From assembly GCA_003116995.1 (NCBI GenBank), contig BDSL01000023.1, forward strand, positions 372,001-436,000: 64,000 bases of DNA, read 5' to 3'. Made by a program: the position numbers and the translations under genes. This document shows positions 21,301 to 33,034 of the stretch, piece after piece. The stretch's first letter is position 1; each line of letters starts with the position of its first letter. Under the pieces are notes generated by a model. It worked only from the letters and a program-made list of their open reading frames with translations, did no database searches and was not told where the DNA came from. The DNA is from Yamagishiella unicocca (taxonomy: Eukaryota > Chlorophyta > Chlorophyceae > Chlamydomonadales > Volvocaceae).

Positions 21301-22352
21301 CGATTTGCCAGCGGGCAGGTTCCAGCCAGTCTGTAGCTTCCTTTCTCCCACTTTCTCCCTTGCTATTTTTTTGCTACTATCTTGTTCTTCACATAGGCCC
21401 CGCCCAGGGGAGTACAATGCCACCCTGCCATCGCATCGATCGTCCTGGTGCCGAGGGTGCAATGACCCCGATTCGACTGATCCGGGAGTGAACGCCAAAC
21501 CCCCACGACGCTGCTGTCGACCGCCCGCCTTTACCCTCTTCACGCTGCCCCACACAGATCAACCAACAAAACCCGTGATCACCAATCACAAAACCCGACG
21601 TTCAGCTGTCAAAACGCATTGACCAAGACCGCTCCCAGTCCCCGGACATACACCGTTGCCTACCAAGGGGCTTTACCGCTGCTTCCTGCCCAGCCATCTG
21701 GCATGGTGAGCTGAGAGGCTGGGGCATCTCACAGGGAGTCCCGAGGCCTGAAGGTATCGCCCGCTGGCTGCGAAATACAGCGCGGTCATGGCGGAACGTT
21801 GTGTCATCTGTCGCTTTACCGCATACGTACAGGCCGCCTGTCGGCGTTAACGTGCCACAGGCCGCGCCAAAAATCTCCTTTGGCCGATTGCCCTCCAAAT
21901 GCCGATGGTCATAAATGCAATGTTTGGCAACCGGATAAGTCGTATAATAAGAAGCCATATAGGGTTAAACGAGTAGATATGGTTCTTTCAGCTGTTAAAG
22001 CTGCGCTCGGTGCTTTTCTCCAGTTGGCGCCAACAAATTACTGTGGCGCCAGTAGCATCGAGCCCACGTGGCTCATGCGCCGGCAGTCGCAAAAATCCCT
22101 TGCTGCTGCTGCTGCTGTTGTTGCTGTTGTTGCTGCAGCTGGTTTTGGTGCCCTGATGGGGTTGCATAAAGCAGTGGGGGCGAGGCGCAAGTTGTGTTCC
22201 GGAATGACCGAAGGGAGCAGCACTGGTACCTGTTATAACCGGACAATCTGAGCGCCATTCGCGAGTGTCTAGGTGTCTACCCCTGATCAAAAGGTGTCCC
22301 AAAGCTGCAACGGGACGATAGACTTAACGGTGCCGGTGGCCCTCAAGCACAG
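18313..22352. other. 4-kb intergenic region between the two TAZ genes
   Basis: No gene was recognised. The longest open frame (minus, 20694-21293) has no known motif and irregular composition. A CTG/CAG-rich microsatellite lies at about 22102-22138. Promoter elements for the first TAZ gene should lie at the left end, but no clear TATA box was found. Confidence 0.4.
22102..22138. repeat. CTG/TTG triplet tract
   Basis: A run of CTG and TTG triplets that reads as polyglutamine on the minus strand. It lies about 230 bp beyond the stop codon of the second TAZ gene and is out of its frame. It may be a relic of a longer Gln-rich coding end. Confidence 0.7.
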
Positions 22353-22357
22353 TTACA
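22353..22357 (-). promoter_or_regulatory. candidate TGTAA polyadenylation signal
   Basis: TGTAA on the minus strand, about 9 nt past the stop codon of the second TAZ gene. If used, the 3' untranslated region would be unusually short. Confidence 0.2.
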
Positions 22358-22365
22358 CTTCCGCG

Positions 22366-24972
22366 TCATGGCCCACCTTGATGAACGAACGCCCAAGCTG
22401 CGGGGCCCGAAGCTGCACCTGAGCTGTCGCTGGGCGCCTGGCTTCCCCCCGGTGACAAGGAAGACAGCCCCGTTACTGGCTGCGGGTTCAAAACATATCC
22501 GGACGCCGCTTGCAGGTGGGCTCCAGAACCCAGCACGATGCCCGAGGACTGCTGTTGCTGCTGCAGCCGCTGTAACTGCTGCATTTGGTGCTGTTGCAAC
22601 TGTTGCTGTTGTTGCTGCTGTTGAAACTGTTGCTGGAACTGTTGCTGGAACTGTTGCTGCTGCTGCAGCTGTTGCTGGAACTGCTGCTGCTGCTGCTGAC
22701 CAACGGCACCGTACATCGGATGGTGATGGACGAGGGCATAGGTCATGCCAGGGGGAGGAGCGCCCATTTGCGCCAGCTGTACCGACTGCGGCGCTTGCAA
22801 GTACGCGCCGTACGGCACGGACATGTACGACGAAGACGCTACCTGGACCCCAGGCAGCACCCCGGATGGAGTAGAACCCGTTAACGTCGCCGTCGAGAAC
22901 ACCCCCTGCTGCTGCTGCTGCTGCGTGGCGCTGGCGTGGTAACCGGTTGGTGCACCGAACTGCATTGCGCCAACAAGCTGCTGCTGCGTGGCTGGTGCAC
23001 TGGAGTGCTGCTGCTGCTGCAGCCCAGCGGTCAGCGTTTCAGGCACCCCGTGCAAGTTCGGTATCATACCCAGGTTCTGCTGCTGCAGCACAGGTACGAC
23101 GCCCGTGCCGTACACCACGCCCGGGTGCTGCTGCTGCATCGATACCGCGTACTGCTGCTGCATTTGCATGTTGCCGGTGTGTTGAAACCCCGGCAGCGGT
23201 CCCGTGTTGTGAGGGTGCTGGAGCGATATCAAGCTACCGGCGGCGACGGTGGTGGCATTTGGGCCGGAGGGAGTGGGTTGATGCGCCTGCTGGCCTTGGT
23301 AGTCCATCAATGTGCTGGGCTGGGGGCCTTGCGTTTGGAGGGACACGTGGCTCCGCATCGGAGCTTGCTGCTGCCGCGCTTGCTGTTGTTGTGCCTGCTG
23401 CTGTGCTTGCTGCTGTGCTTGCTGTTGTTGCGCTTGCTGCTGTGCTTGCTGCTGTGCTTGCTGCTGTGCCTGCTGCTGTGCCTGCTGCTGTGCTTGCTGC
23501 TGTGCCTGCTGTTGTTGGTGTTGCAGATGGCCTTGTTGCTGCAGGTGTTGCTGCAGCAGCAGCTGCTGCATCTGCTGCTGTTGGTGCTGTTGTTGCTGCT
23601 GCTGTTGCTGCTGGCGCAGGTGCTGGGAGGACTGGTCCAGCTGCAGCGCTTGCAGCTCCACCATTGCATCTAGGGAGCCGGACGGCGCGCTGCCGATGGT
23701 GCTCCCGCTTGCAGCGCCGGAGAGCGCTCCCCCCATCTGCTCCGACCAGGAGGTCCGGCTCAGGCTGTTGGACAGGTGCCGCTTATGCTCCCGGTGCCGG
23801 GCCTCAAACAGCATGCCTTGTCCCTGCGAACCCTGCTCCGCAGCTGGTGCCTGGGCAGGGTGCGCTGCCGGCAGCTGCTGTCGGTCCGGCTCGGCCTTGA
23901 CGCTGGAGCTTAGCTCCGACGGCTGTGGTAGCGGCAGCGGCGGGGGCTCCGACCCTTGCAAGGATGAAGCCGCGGAGCCGGGGGACTCCGCAGCATACGG
24001 AGACGATACTGGTGGCGGAGGCAGTGGGGGCTTGCTACGCGCCTGGTACTTGCGCACCGGAGCGCATACCTGGCAGTCCTCATCCTGTGGGACACGGAGG
24101 GAGGCGACGCAGGGAAACCAAGAAACCAAGTCAAGTGACCTCTTGCGGCCGCGACGGACTAGAGCGAGGCAAGCGGTCGCTGATGATCCAGGGCGAGGGC
24201 TGGCGGCCTACGGTGAGGATGCAACGCATGGTACCCTTCGCGGGGGGGAGGGTGCATGAGAGAAAGCCCGTGGGTTGGCACCCCTTCGGGGGGGGCGGCG
24301 CGGAGGGCATTAGGCGCTCTGAGAGTGGAAATACGCGAATGCTCGCTGCACTGCTGTAAGCAGCTTTTTAGCGCGCATGAAGGCTGGAAACTCGACCCCG
24401 CAAGGCTCCCAGTAGTCACACTAGAGCTCCAGCCCGAAGGCAGCTGGGCCCCAAGGACGCACCTTACAAGCCAGGTGATGTCGCAGGATGTTCTTAATAA
24501 GGTCGCACCGGGGGTAGGTGCAGTCGTCCCGATTGCAGGCTCGGACATGCGCGAAGGCTGACTTGCCGTAAGCGCACACTTTGCCGTACCCGCACGACTC
24601 CTCCCCCTGTCCGCACTCGTTGCAGTGGTAGTGGAACAGTAGCCAGCGGTGGCACTGGCCAGCACCAGGGGCAAGCGGCAAATAGGCGAGGGCGGGCAGG
24701 CAGCAGCAGCAGACGCGGAAGACACAACGTCAACAGACTTGTGGATAACAAACCGGCAGCTCCAAGCTCAGTGGCATCACGAGAGGCGAAGTGGTGAATT
24801 TCAAGACGACGTCGGGCAACTTAAGCTGTGCAAACTAGGGAGAGCGAGGCCTGAAGCCGCAGGTTGACTGTCGCAAGGAAATGGGCACGCGTGAGGCAAA
24901 ATGCATTCGTTTCTTGCTCGTTGCGCTTACTGTTTCGAGGAATGCTGGATCGCTGTTATTAAGCGGGTCCAT
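22366..24972 (-). CDS. TAZ zinc-finger protein with long Gln-rich tail (copy 2)
   Basis: Three exons in phase 0: 24972-24931 (MDPLNNSDPAFLET), 24654-24463, 24084-22366, giving 650 residues. The TAZ domain covers about residues 15-95: CHRWLLFHYHCNEC, KVCAYGKSAFAHVRAC, DDCTYPRCDLIKNILRHHL, ACK, then DCQVCAPVRKY after the intron. The last CxxC is split from the rest at the same place and phase as in copy 1, so the two genes are probably tandem paralogues. The remaining 550 residues are mostly polyglutamine with AQQQ repeats (about residues 230-320) and a second Q-rich block near the C terminus. This fits a transcription cofactor, by inference. The first exon is assigned from a good donor (ACA|GTAAGC) and matching phase and is the least certain part. 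Confidence 0.82.
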
Positions 24973-25069
24973 TGGCCGCAGCCCAGGTTGTCCTTCGGAT
25001 GAAAAGTTCTGCCTCAAGAGACCTAAGTGCCGAACTGACGTATTGACACTAGAGCTCCAGCCCGAAGGC
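24418..25069. repeat. 24-bp direct repeats flanking the first TAZ copy-2 exons
   Basis: A perfect 24-mer (ACACTAGAGCTCCAGCCCGA then AGGC) occurs at 24418-24441 and 25046-25069. One copy lies in the second intron of the TAZ gene just past the donor, the other just upstream of its start codon. The pair brackets exons 1 and 2. Confidence 0.8.
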
Positions 25070-27978
25070 TCTGGATGAGCACACCAAATTAAATCTGCTG
25101 TTGTGAAGTCGACGGGCTGCGTGGAGAGCCTTGTGCTCTTCTCGCCTACGATGGCAGTTGCTGACAGACAGAGACACGCACAACGTCAGTTCGACCTGTA
25201 GCTGCACTTTATGATGGCCCTCATACGCGTAAATTTAATTTGCAGGGCACTAACTGCATCTATTTAAAACCTACAACACGCTCGGATATGGCGCGCCGAG
25301 TTTCGCCGGCATATGTTGCCTGAAAGTTGTATATATAGAGCCTCAGCAATGATATTGCATCTTGCAAACTGTCCATCGAACTAAGGGCAATTTACGCAGT
25401 GCACTACTGTACGGCAGTTGCCAACTACGGTCCTACGCCCGCTCCCGAGGCACACTACTCGCACATACTGAGCGCTGGAGTGGCTGTAATCAGATCGGAT
25501 AAAGTATATTGTTAATGTCGGGGCGCCATGGAGCCCGACAGTTACGTGTTAAGTATTATTAGGCCACTGACCTCTTTTTGACAGGTGCTTCAATTATGAC
25601 AAACGCGTTCATTTTGCAACTATATCATCTCCCCAAGCTTGCTTTATCCGTATGGCATTGCGAAGTATGCGAAAAATGCAAACCCATGGTTCTCTGATAG
25701 AATTCTCTACTCCCAAGCGTGCGTTCCTGATAGGCATGGTACTTCTGGGTCACCAGATAGTTTGCTTATAACCTGAAATCATGTAGATCCGCCCTCAGGG
25801 CGTAGCCTCCAGGATGGAACGCGGGAACGCTGCATCAAAGCCATACGTCAGTGCGAACTATGGGAACGCGGCGCGTGCGTCGAACTATCGAACTGGTGAT
25901 ATATTCCATGCAAAGTATTTTCGACGACAAAGTTACGCAATTCGTGTAAGATTACAAACTTCACGTACGAGTGCAGCCGGTCGGGCGTTGGGTTACTTGG
26001 CTTGGCGCTTGCGATATGCGAGACACTATGAATGAGTCCAATGAATAGTACAATCGATCGGTGCTGTAGGCTGGCCCTGTATTAAATCGTTCGGCCTCGA
26101 TGATGCCGCTTGCTTAGCGATGTCATGGGCGGACTTGCATGCAGTATTATTACAATCTACACGTATGCCAGCGTATGCACGCCCCATCGATACCTGGGTA
26201 TACGACAGACAGTCACCTTCGTACGTCATCGAGTGCAACTTTGCAATAAAAAGGAACGTACAGTTCACATCACGACATCAGCATGTCCTGAATTCGCCCA
26301 GGCTTGCGGACATAGTATCGTCGTACTGCTATCAGCAGGAACAGCCGAAATCACTGCACGTTCGGAAATGGTTCGGCCGGTTCGTGGTCAGACCCTGGCA
26401 ATCGCTGCCCGATAATGACGAGCTGACCACGGCCGAATCCAGCTGACGCACCAGTTCAGGTTTTATCTTTTCTGGCCGGTTCGTGGTCAGACCCTAGCCA
26501 TCGCTGGCAGACAGCGGCCACGGTAGAAGCTGACTGACGCACCAGATTAATTTGAGTCTATCCGGCCGGCTCACGGTCAGTCTTCTGCTGGCTATCCAAT
26601 GCCCACGGCCAAAATTTGCAAACCTCCCCATTTGCACTTCAAGTTCCACAGCAAGAATCTATGTACAGGGTTACGCTCTTTCATACCGGTACATGAAGCC
26701 CGCGAACCTGCATGGTCACGAGTTTTCCGTCGCTAGCCCTCGCAAGGAGAGGGGACTTCATGCATGGTGTCTAGGCGACGCCCTGTGACGGCGGCATGGG
26801 ATGGAGGGGAATGTCACCAGACAGCAGTGGACGCAAGCGCTTTTCCGGCCACGTTCATCTTTGGGGCTGCACGTATCACCCAAATAGCGACCACACCGCT
26901 GGCTGGTTTGTCGTCAACCCTGGAGATTTGCCCTACAGGCAAGTAGGGAGCTTCGGTCCAACTAAAAGTGCACATGTAGGAATGCGGCCATGCGGCGCGA
27001 CTGGTTACCGCTAGGCGAGGTCCGTCCACCAGTTCTCCTTGGCTTACACGAGTCGTTTTTCATTTTCAACCGACGGTAGCTTTTTAAACATCGACCAAAG
27101 ACGCCGAGCGCTCGCCGAGTGATGCGACAAGACCACATTCCGCGACCTCCCTGGCTATTGCACCTCATACTCCCGTATCCTCCCATGTTAACGCTATGAG
27201 CACTGTCGAAACATGCCCAGGTGCGCACACACGCATGGGGCAGGCGTGTTTCGTCCACTATCTATATACACCGCCCGCTCGAGGCCCAACCATCTGTCCA
27301 ATGAACGGCGATCCAGCACTGAATACGGTATACGCGAATGGCCGGGACGGGTTGTTGTTGTAAGGGTACGGGAGGGGTGGTTGTCGCAGCGAGTGGCCCT
27401 TGGTATTTTGTTGGGGCGGCTTGGCTGGTTAGTTCCGGTGGTGTGCGTGGCTGCGACGGCGGCGCATCTTCAATCGCCACGTACGCAGAACTTGAGCTTT
27501 GTTGGATGGGAGCAGTGTCCCACGGGGGCATACGTGTTGATAGGGGCCACCCGTCCGTGGCATTGCACAAGTTCGCTCCGCTCCGTATGCGTCCCTTCTC
27601 CGTCCCTGGAGCAATAGCCGCCTACTGGTATTGACGTTTAGTTCGTAGTAGCATCATCCAATGGTACTGCTCGTACCGCTATATCCAAATAATCAAGCGT
27701 TCGCGCATGATTAGCGATTCCACAACCTTTTCCATAGGTCATAATAAAGAGCTTCTCACCTAAACATGCAGGCAGGCAGATGTGTCGCCTCACAGTGCGG
27801 CGCCAGCTAATGGGTTGCGATGCATCAGTATGCCAGTACCAACGCAGCAGCAATTCATTCCACGGGCCCACTCGGCTCCGAGGGTTAGTGACGTTTCCCT
27901 GTTCCAACACCGCCACACTCACTGCACACAGCCATGCGCCGTCACATCATTACTACGCATGCAGAGTGCACCCACATC
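25070..27978. other. intergenic region, no gene recognised
   Basis: No supported coding sequence over 2.9 kb. The region is less GC-rich than the neighbouring genes. It contains three diverged copies of a 90-100 bp repeat at 26375-26600. Short frames such as 27213-27617 have no recognisable motif. Confidence 0.45.
26375..26600. repeat. three diverged 90-100 bp tandem repeats
   Basis: The motif GGCCGGTTCGTGGTCAGACC starts at 26375 and 26474, and a diverged version (GGCCGGCTCACGGTCAG) at 26564. Between them GCTGACGCACCAG or GACTGACGCACCAG recurs. Spacing is 99 and 90 bp. Confidence 0.75.
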
Positions 27979-30900
27979 TCAACTCGACTGCCTCTGACTG
28001 GAGTGACGACGGCGAGCCCTTCGGTTGTGACCGCCGCCGTCGCCGTCGCCGCCGCCATCATAGCCGCCGCCAGCCGTTGCCGCCGCCGCCAGCAGCTGTG
28101 CGCACTCAGCCCTGTGACCCCACTCATGCCAGTGGTCTAGCTGGCACGTAACGCAACAGTACCGTACCGTTCGGCAGCCGGAGCACAGCCGCAGCGGGAG
28201 CGCCGCTTCCGCTGGCCCACTGAAGTCCCGGCAGCCCGGGTTGCCGCAGACCTCCAGCACTTGGGGCGGCCACAGCTGGCTGCCCCTGAGGCCCAGCGCC
28301 GCGAGCCGGTCAGCTGCTGGCAACGTACGCAACAAAGCACCACGTCGCGCAACGGCAAAAAGCATGGTAGCCGCCTCGCCACAGGAACTGTCAACGTCAC
28401 TGCGGGCGCTGTAATCACTTCCGCCGCCGCAGTCACTGCCAATAGTGCAGTCACTGCCGCCACAGCCGCTGCTGCCGCTGCCGCCCAAGCATAGAGCGCC
28501 ACTGCCGCCGCTGCCGCCGCTGCCGCCACTGCCGCCGCTGCCGCTGCTGCCGCCGCTGCCGCCGCTGCCGCCGCTGTCGCCGCTGTCGCCAAAACCACCA
28601 AATCTGCCCTTGCCGACATCGTTGCCTCTGCTGCCGTCGCCTACAGTGCCGGCGTTGCCGGCGTTGCCGCCTACGCCGCCGCTAGTGTCGTCAGTGCCAA
28701 CACCGCTGCATCTGCCGCCGGTGCCTACACCGCCTACGCTGCCGCCGCGGCCGCCAAATGTGCCAAAACCGCCGAAGACACCAGTGCCGACGCCGCTGCC
28801 TCTGCCACCGTTGCCGACGCTGCCGCCCAAGCCGCCAGTGCCGACACCGCTGCCTCTGCCGCGGCCACCGACACTGCCAGCGTAGCCGTTGTTGCCGCCT
28901 ATGCCACCGCCTGTGCCGTCAGTGCCAACACCGCCTCTGTCTACACCGCCGCCACCGCCAACACTGCCGCCACTGCCGCCACTGCCGCCGCTGCGGCCAA
29001 AGCCGCCAAAGCCGCCAAAACTGCCGAAGCCGCCAGTGCCGACACTGCTGACAGTGTCGACGCTGGCGGCAAAGCCGCCAAAGTCGCCACTGATACTCGG
29101 CCTGGAAGCATCTCGGAGTGATAGGACCAGCTCCGCCGAGGGGGGATCCCAAGGCAGCAGTGCTGCCGCTAGATCGTCCGCGTCCAAGCAGCTACCTTCC
29201 TCCTCCTCCTGCTGCTTCTGCTCCTGGGATGACCTGTCAGCCCGTAGCCAGGTCGCCACGCTAGCCACCAAGCGCTTATCTGTCGCCATCTCCAGCAGGG
29301 CGCCCGCAATCATGCATGCATTCAACCTCATCATGTCGAACCGTTGTGGGCTGCCATCCTTGTCACTTGCCGCGCACACCTGCTGCTGTACTCCTCCTGG
29401 TGCCCCCAGCCGCCTCCCAATCGCCGCCAGCAGCCCTTGCTGCCTTCCTGTCCCCTTCAGCCGCTTTCCCAAAGCGGCCATGCACAGCCACGGCCATTTT
29501 GACATCGGAGTCAGCACCTGCGGCACCCCTGCCGCGTGCATCCATCTTCCAGCTGCAACAAGCAGCCGCTGCGGCTGTAGCGCTAGGAGGTCTGCGGACG
29601 GCAGTAGCTGCACAGCCTCCCGCAGGCACGCCATCGCCACCTGGCAGCACACGACATGGTCGGCCGCCTGAGATGGCGGCAACGCGCTCCAATAGGCGGT
29701 TGGGAAGCGCCGCAGCTCTGCGCAGTGCATGTCTAGCTGCTGCTGAAGAAGAGGCAAAGCGGTCAGCGCGGCCGCAGCCATGGCCTCACGAATAGCAACG
29801 TGATAGGTTGCTGCGGCGCAGGGCTGCCCCGACAGCGCGCCGCTAGTGTGAGGCTTCGCACCGTCTAGCGACAGGTCCTCCAGCGCCGAAACCAGGCAGC
29901 CGGGCCGGAAGCAAGACATCCCCAGGCACATCCCCACCAAACCCAGCCAAGGGCTGTGTGGTGCCGGCACGTCTCCCCGCGCGCACCCCGCCGTCCCTGG
30001 AGCACTCCGTGTGCCCGCGGCTGCCGCCTTGGCAACCTCTGCCCGTTCCCGCCTGACAAGCTTGGTGACTGTGAGCAGCAGGCCGAGGTCAGCCTGAGGC
30101 TGCCAGCTGTTACTGCAGCAGCCGGCGGCATCGTCACCGACCTCCCCAGCCGAAAGGCTCCCTGAAGCGTCCATTCGTGCGACCGGGTTCTCGTAGGCCG
30201 CTTGCATGCTGGCTCGCAAGATAGGCGCGAGAAGGCAATGTACGGCGTCACAGCATAAGACGGCTGTGTGCATTTCCGACACCCTGCGGTGCTTGGATGC
30301 CTCCCGCCGCAGCAGGCAGTCCAGGGAGGGCAGCAAGCGGGTTGGAAGCAGCTGTCGTACACACTCGGCCTGCTCGGCGGGGCTGAGGCAGCTCCAGGCT
30401 GAAGATCAAAGGGCGTACGGGGCGCGAGGGGACGGCCGCTGGTAAGTAAAATTGTAAGGGGCTGTTTAGTGAAAGTTGTTTATGTTTGTGCTTTTTGGAC
30501 CTGTCTTTCCCAGCTGGGCAGCGGATGAGCGGAGGCACGGCATCCCATTCCTGGCTACGTTAGCGCTGCAGTACACTAGATATTTGACGTCTTCGGGCGG
30601 TTATATAGCATTGCTTCGCTTTAAAACGGCGTAACGATACCTATGCTGTGGGCTGGACGTCACCTACCGTCTAGTTGTAGTGTGATCCTGCGTACGGCTT
30701 CCGGTAAGTAGTACTCGCACTCCAGAAAGTCGCCCGTCGACGCCAGCGCCCGCAGCATCCAGGCTTCGCCCACAAACGCAGCAGCCAGGCTGGCGATCGT
30801 CTCAGCTGCTCCTACCGTCGTCTGGCAACTCGCCGAGCACTCCAAAAGCCCATTCATGCACACGACGAGCGGCTGCAGGTCCTGCCACATCTCCTTGCGG

Positions 30901-32992
30901 CCGCCGCCAGCACCCCTTCCGCTGTCATCAACAGTAGTCCCGTCTGCGGACATTGCTTCAATTTCCAGGCACATTGTACGGCAGCAGCGAGCAGCCAGCG
31001 AGGCCATGTGCTCGGCCGGCGGCAGCAAACTGCTCGCCGCCGCACCGGAGCTTCTGCCGGCACCAGCGGCGGCGCCGCCACAGCCCACGGCGGGGGCAGA
31101 GGCCGACGCTTCAGCTTCGTACATCTGGGACGAGGGGGAGATCGCGGCATCCACTAGCAACATGTACACCTGCGCAAGCCGCAGCAACCCGCCGTACCGA
31201 AGCTGCAGCACGTGACGCTGTAGCAGCTGCCACTGGCGCACTGGGCTGCTAATGCCCGCTCCACATGGTGCCGCTGCGGTGGCGGCGCAGCCAGCAACCT
31301 CGCAGGGCATGCCACCGCAGCCACTGGGACGAGCGGCGGCGGCGGCGGCAGGTCCTGACACTGCCGACGCCGCCGCCAGCTGCTCCAAGCCCTCCCACCT
31401 CAGCCGCTGCACCTCAGCCGCCCCTAGGAGCTCCACAGCGGGGACGGGGTCTAGGTAAATCGCCAACAGCCCGAGGGAGGCTTGAAGCTCGTGCCGTATG
31501 TCGACCCAAACTGTAGAAATGGCGTCTAGTTGAGCGGCGTCGGCCGGGACCTCGGGACAAGGCGGCGCCGCCAGCACAGCAGCACACAGAGCCGCCAGCA
31601 GGCCGCTACTCCGAATTCCCTGCACCAGCTGCTGCCCCGAAGCGCGCCTCTGGCCGGCTGCTTGGGGCGCAGTGCCATCGCCCAGCTGTCGCGTGAGGGT
31701 CAGGAGCACTACCGCTTCCGACCTCAGCAGCATGGACGCATCACCCCGGCGGCAGCTCAACGGGACGAGTTCCGCGCCCAGCGGGCCCGAAGGTGCACCG
31801 CCAGAGAAGGGGATGCCGACGACGGTAGCGTTGGGCGACGCCAGCGAGGCACCTGCTGAGGCCTGCCGCTCCGCTGGCCACACCACTGCCGTGATCCAGC
31901 GTGCGATGTCTGCCAGCGCCTGCAGGGTGGCTGGCGAGGAGAGGTGCTCCAGGATGGCTAGGATAAAGCAGTCATGTGTCGTGGCAATGGGCAGCTCTTC
32001 CCGTAGGAGCATCATGACTGCCTGCGCGGCCAGCTCAAGTAGCTTGACAGCAAGGTTGGCAAACGACACCGCAGTGTCTAGTAGCTCGGCGCCGGCAAGC
32101 AAGGTGGCGGTCGGCCCCGGCGACGAGTGCCCCGTCATCGCCACGAGGTTCTCGCTAAATATCGTACTGCGCTGCGTGATGCGCTGCAGCAGGAGGGTCG
32201 CGCGCGGTAGGACGTCGTGCAATACCAGCGGCTGGACCCAGGCTGCGGACGGGGAATGAGCGCCTAAGCAGGCGTGGAAGGCGCGCCATGCCGACACGTT
32301 CTGTGTAAGTAGCCAGGTGGTGTCGTTGCTGCGACGGGCGATAAGGGGTGGAATGCAATGGTGGGAGCACGGGAAAGTGGCAATTTCGGAGCGCGCTTCG
32401 GAGCTTAGACTTCCCAGGCTTGTGAAATCGGGCCACAGTTTATATCATCCTTGACTTATATCGGTATCATTGTGATCCTTTCCACCGGATCAACTACGGT
32501 TCCATGTCGTCGAAACCCGCCTGTCAGGACAAACCTTTCGGCGTCAAATATTCGAAAACGTATGGCTCAAATTAATTTTCGCTGTCAACTCTCATCAGGA
32601 TTGACGTCGCGACACTAAAAAACGCCGCAGTTGATGCAGAAGGGCGCCGATGCGTGGCAATATTGTATGGGACGTATACAAAAATACCATAGCCCCCGCA
32701 ACAGGACATAGCGTACGCAACAAACAACGATTACAAAGCCATGATATTTTAGGAAAGGCGTGGGGCGTGGGGTGGGTGCCGTGTTCTACCACAGCCTGCG
32801 GGCCCGCCTTTGGCATGGCACCAGGCATTAGGCGTCCCCAAACGGCCCACCTAAGCTGATCACACACCTGACTACATCGTTGGACCCAATGCACATCTCC
32901 ACTGTCTCCGCTGCGTCGGCGGCGAGCAGCGCGTTACCAAGAGTCGCGGCGAAGCGGCGAATGTCGTCGCCGATGGTCTCCAACGCTGCCAT
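27979..32992 (-). CDS. MYND-type zinc-finger protein with Gly-rich central region
   Basis: Exons: 32992-32868 (starts MAALETIGDDIRRFAATLGN), 32300-30668 and 30398-27979, giving about 1390 residues. The last intron joins perfectly (GACG|GT to CAG|CCTGG). The first does not: its strong donor leaves two bases while the next acceptor is phase 0, so a weaker donor at GAT|GTAGTC or a missed exon is likely. The first 900 residues are helical and Leu/Ala-rich. A Gly/Val/Ser block of about 220 residues follows. The C-terminal MYND finger has CGNPGC, LCSGC, RYCCVTCQLDHWHEWGH and EC, the full C-H pattern. MYND fingers bind proline-containing peptides in transcription and signalling partners. Long MYND proteins of unknown role are common in volvocine algae. 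There is no SET domain, so a methyltransferase is unlikely. Confidence 0.82.
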
Positions 32993-33026
32993 TTCGCCAC
33001 CATGTGCCTTATCTATGGTGCGTTTT

Positions 33027-33034
33027 ATTTTATA
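33027..33034 (-). promoter_or_regulatory. candidate TATA box of the MYND gene
   Basis: Reads TATAAAAT on the minus strand, about 35 nt upstream of the proposed ATG at 32992. This close spacing would leave almost no 5' untranslated region. Either the start lies further downstream or the motif is incidental. Confidence 0.25.

Noticed and set aside
23312..24259. Plus-strand frame rich in Cys and Leu opposite the second TAZ gene
   Set aside because: It is the antisense reading of CAG repeats that encode polyglutamine on the minus strand. The TAZ zinc-finger motif fixes the coding strand.
28445..28885. Pro/Leu-rich plus-strand frame resembling a wall protein
   Set aside because: It is the antisense of the Gly-rich linker of the MYND gene, whose finger and splice sites are on the minus strand.
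31252..32259. Long plus-strand frames opposite the MYND gene
   Set aside because: They are shadows of the long minus-strand exon, which joins in phase to the exon carrying the MYND finger.
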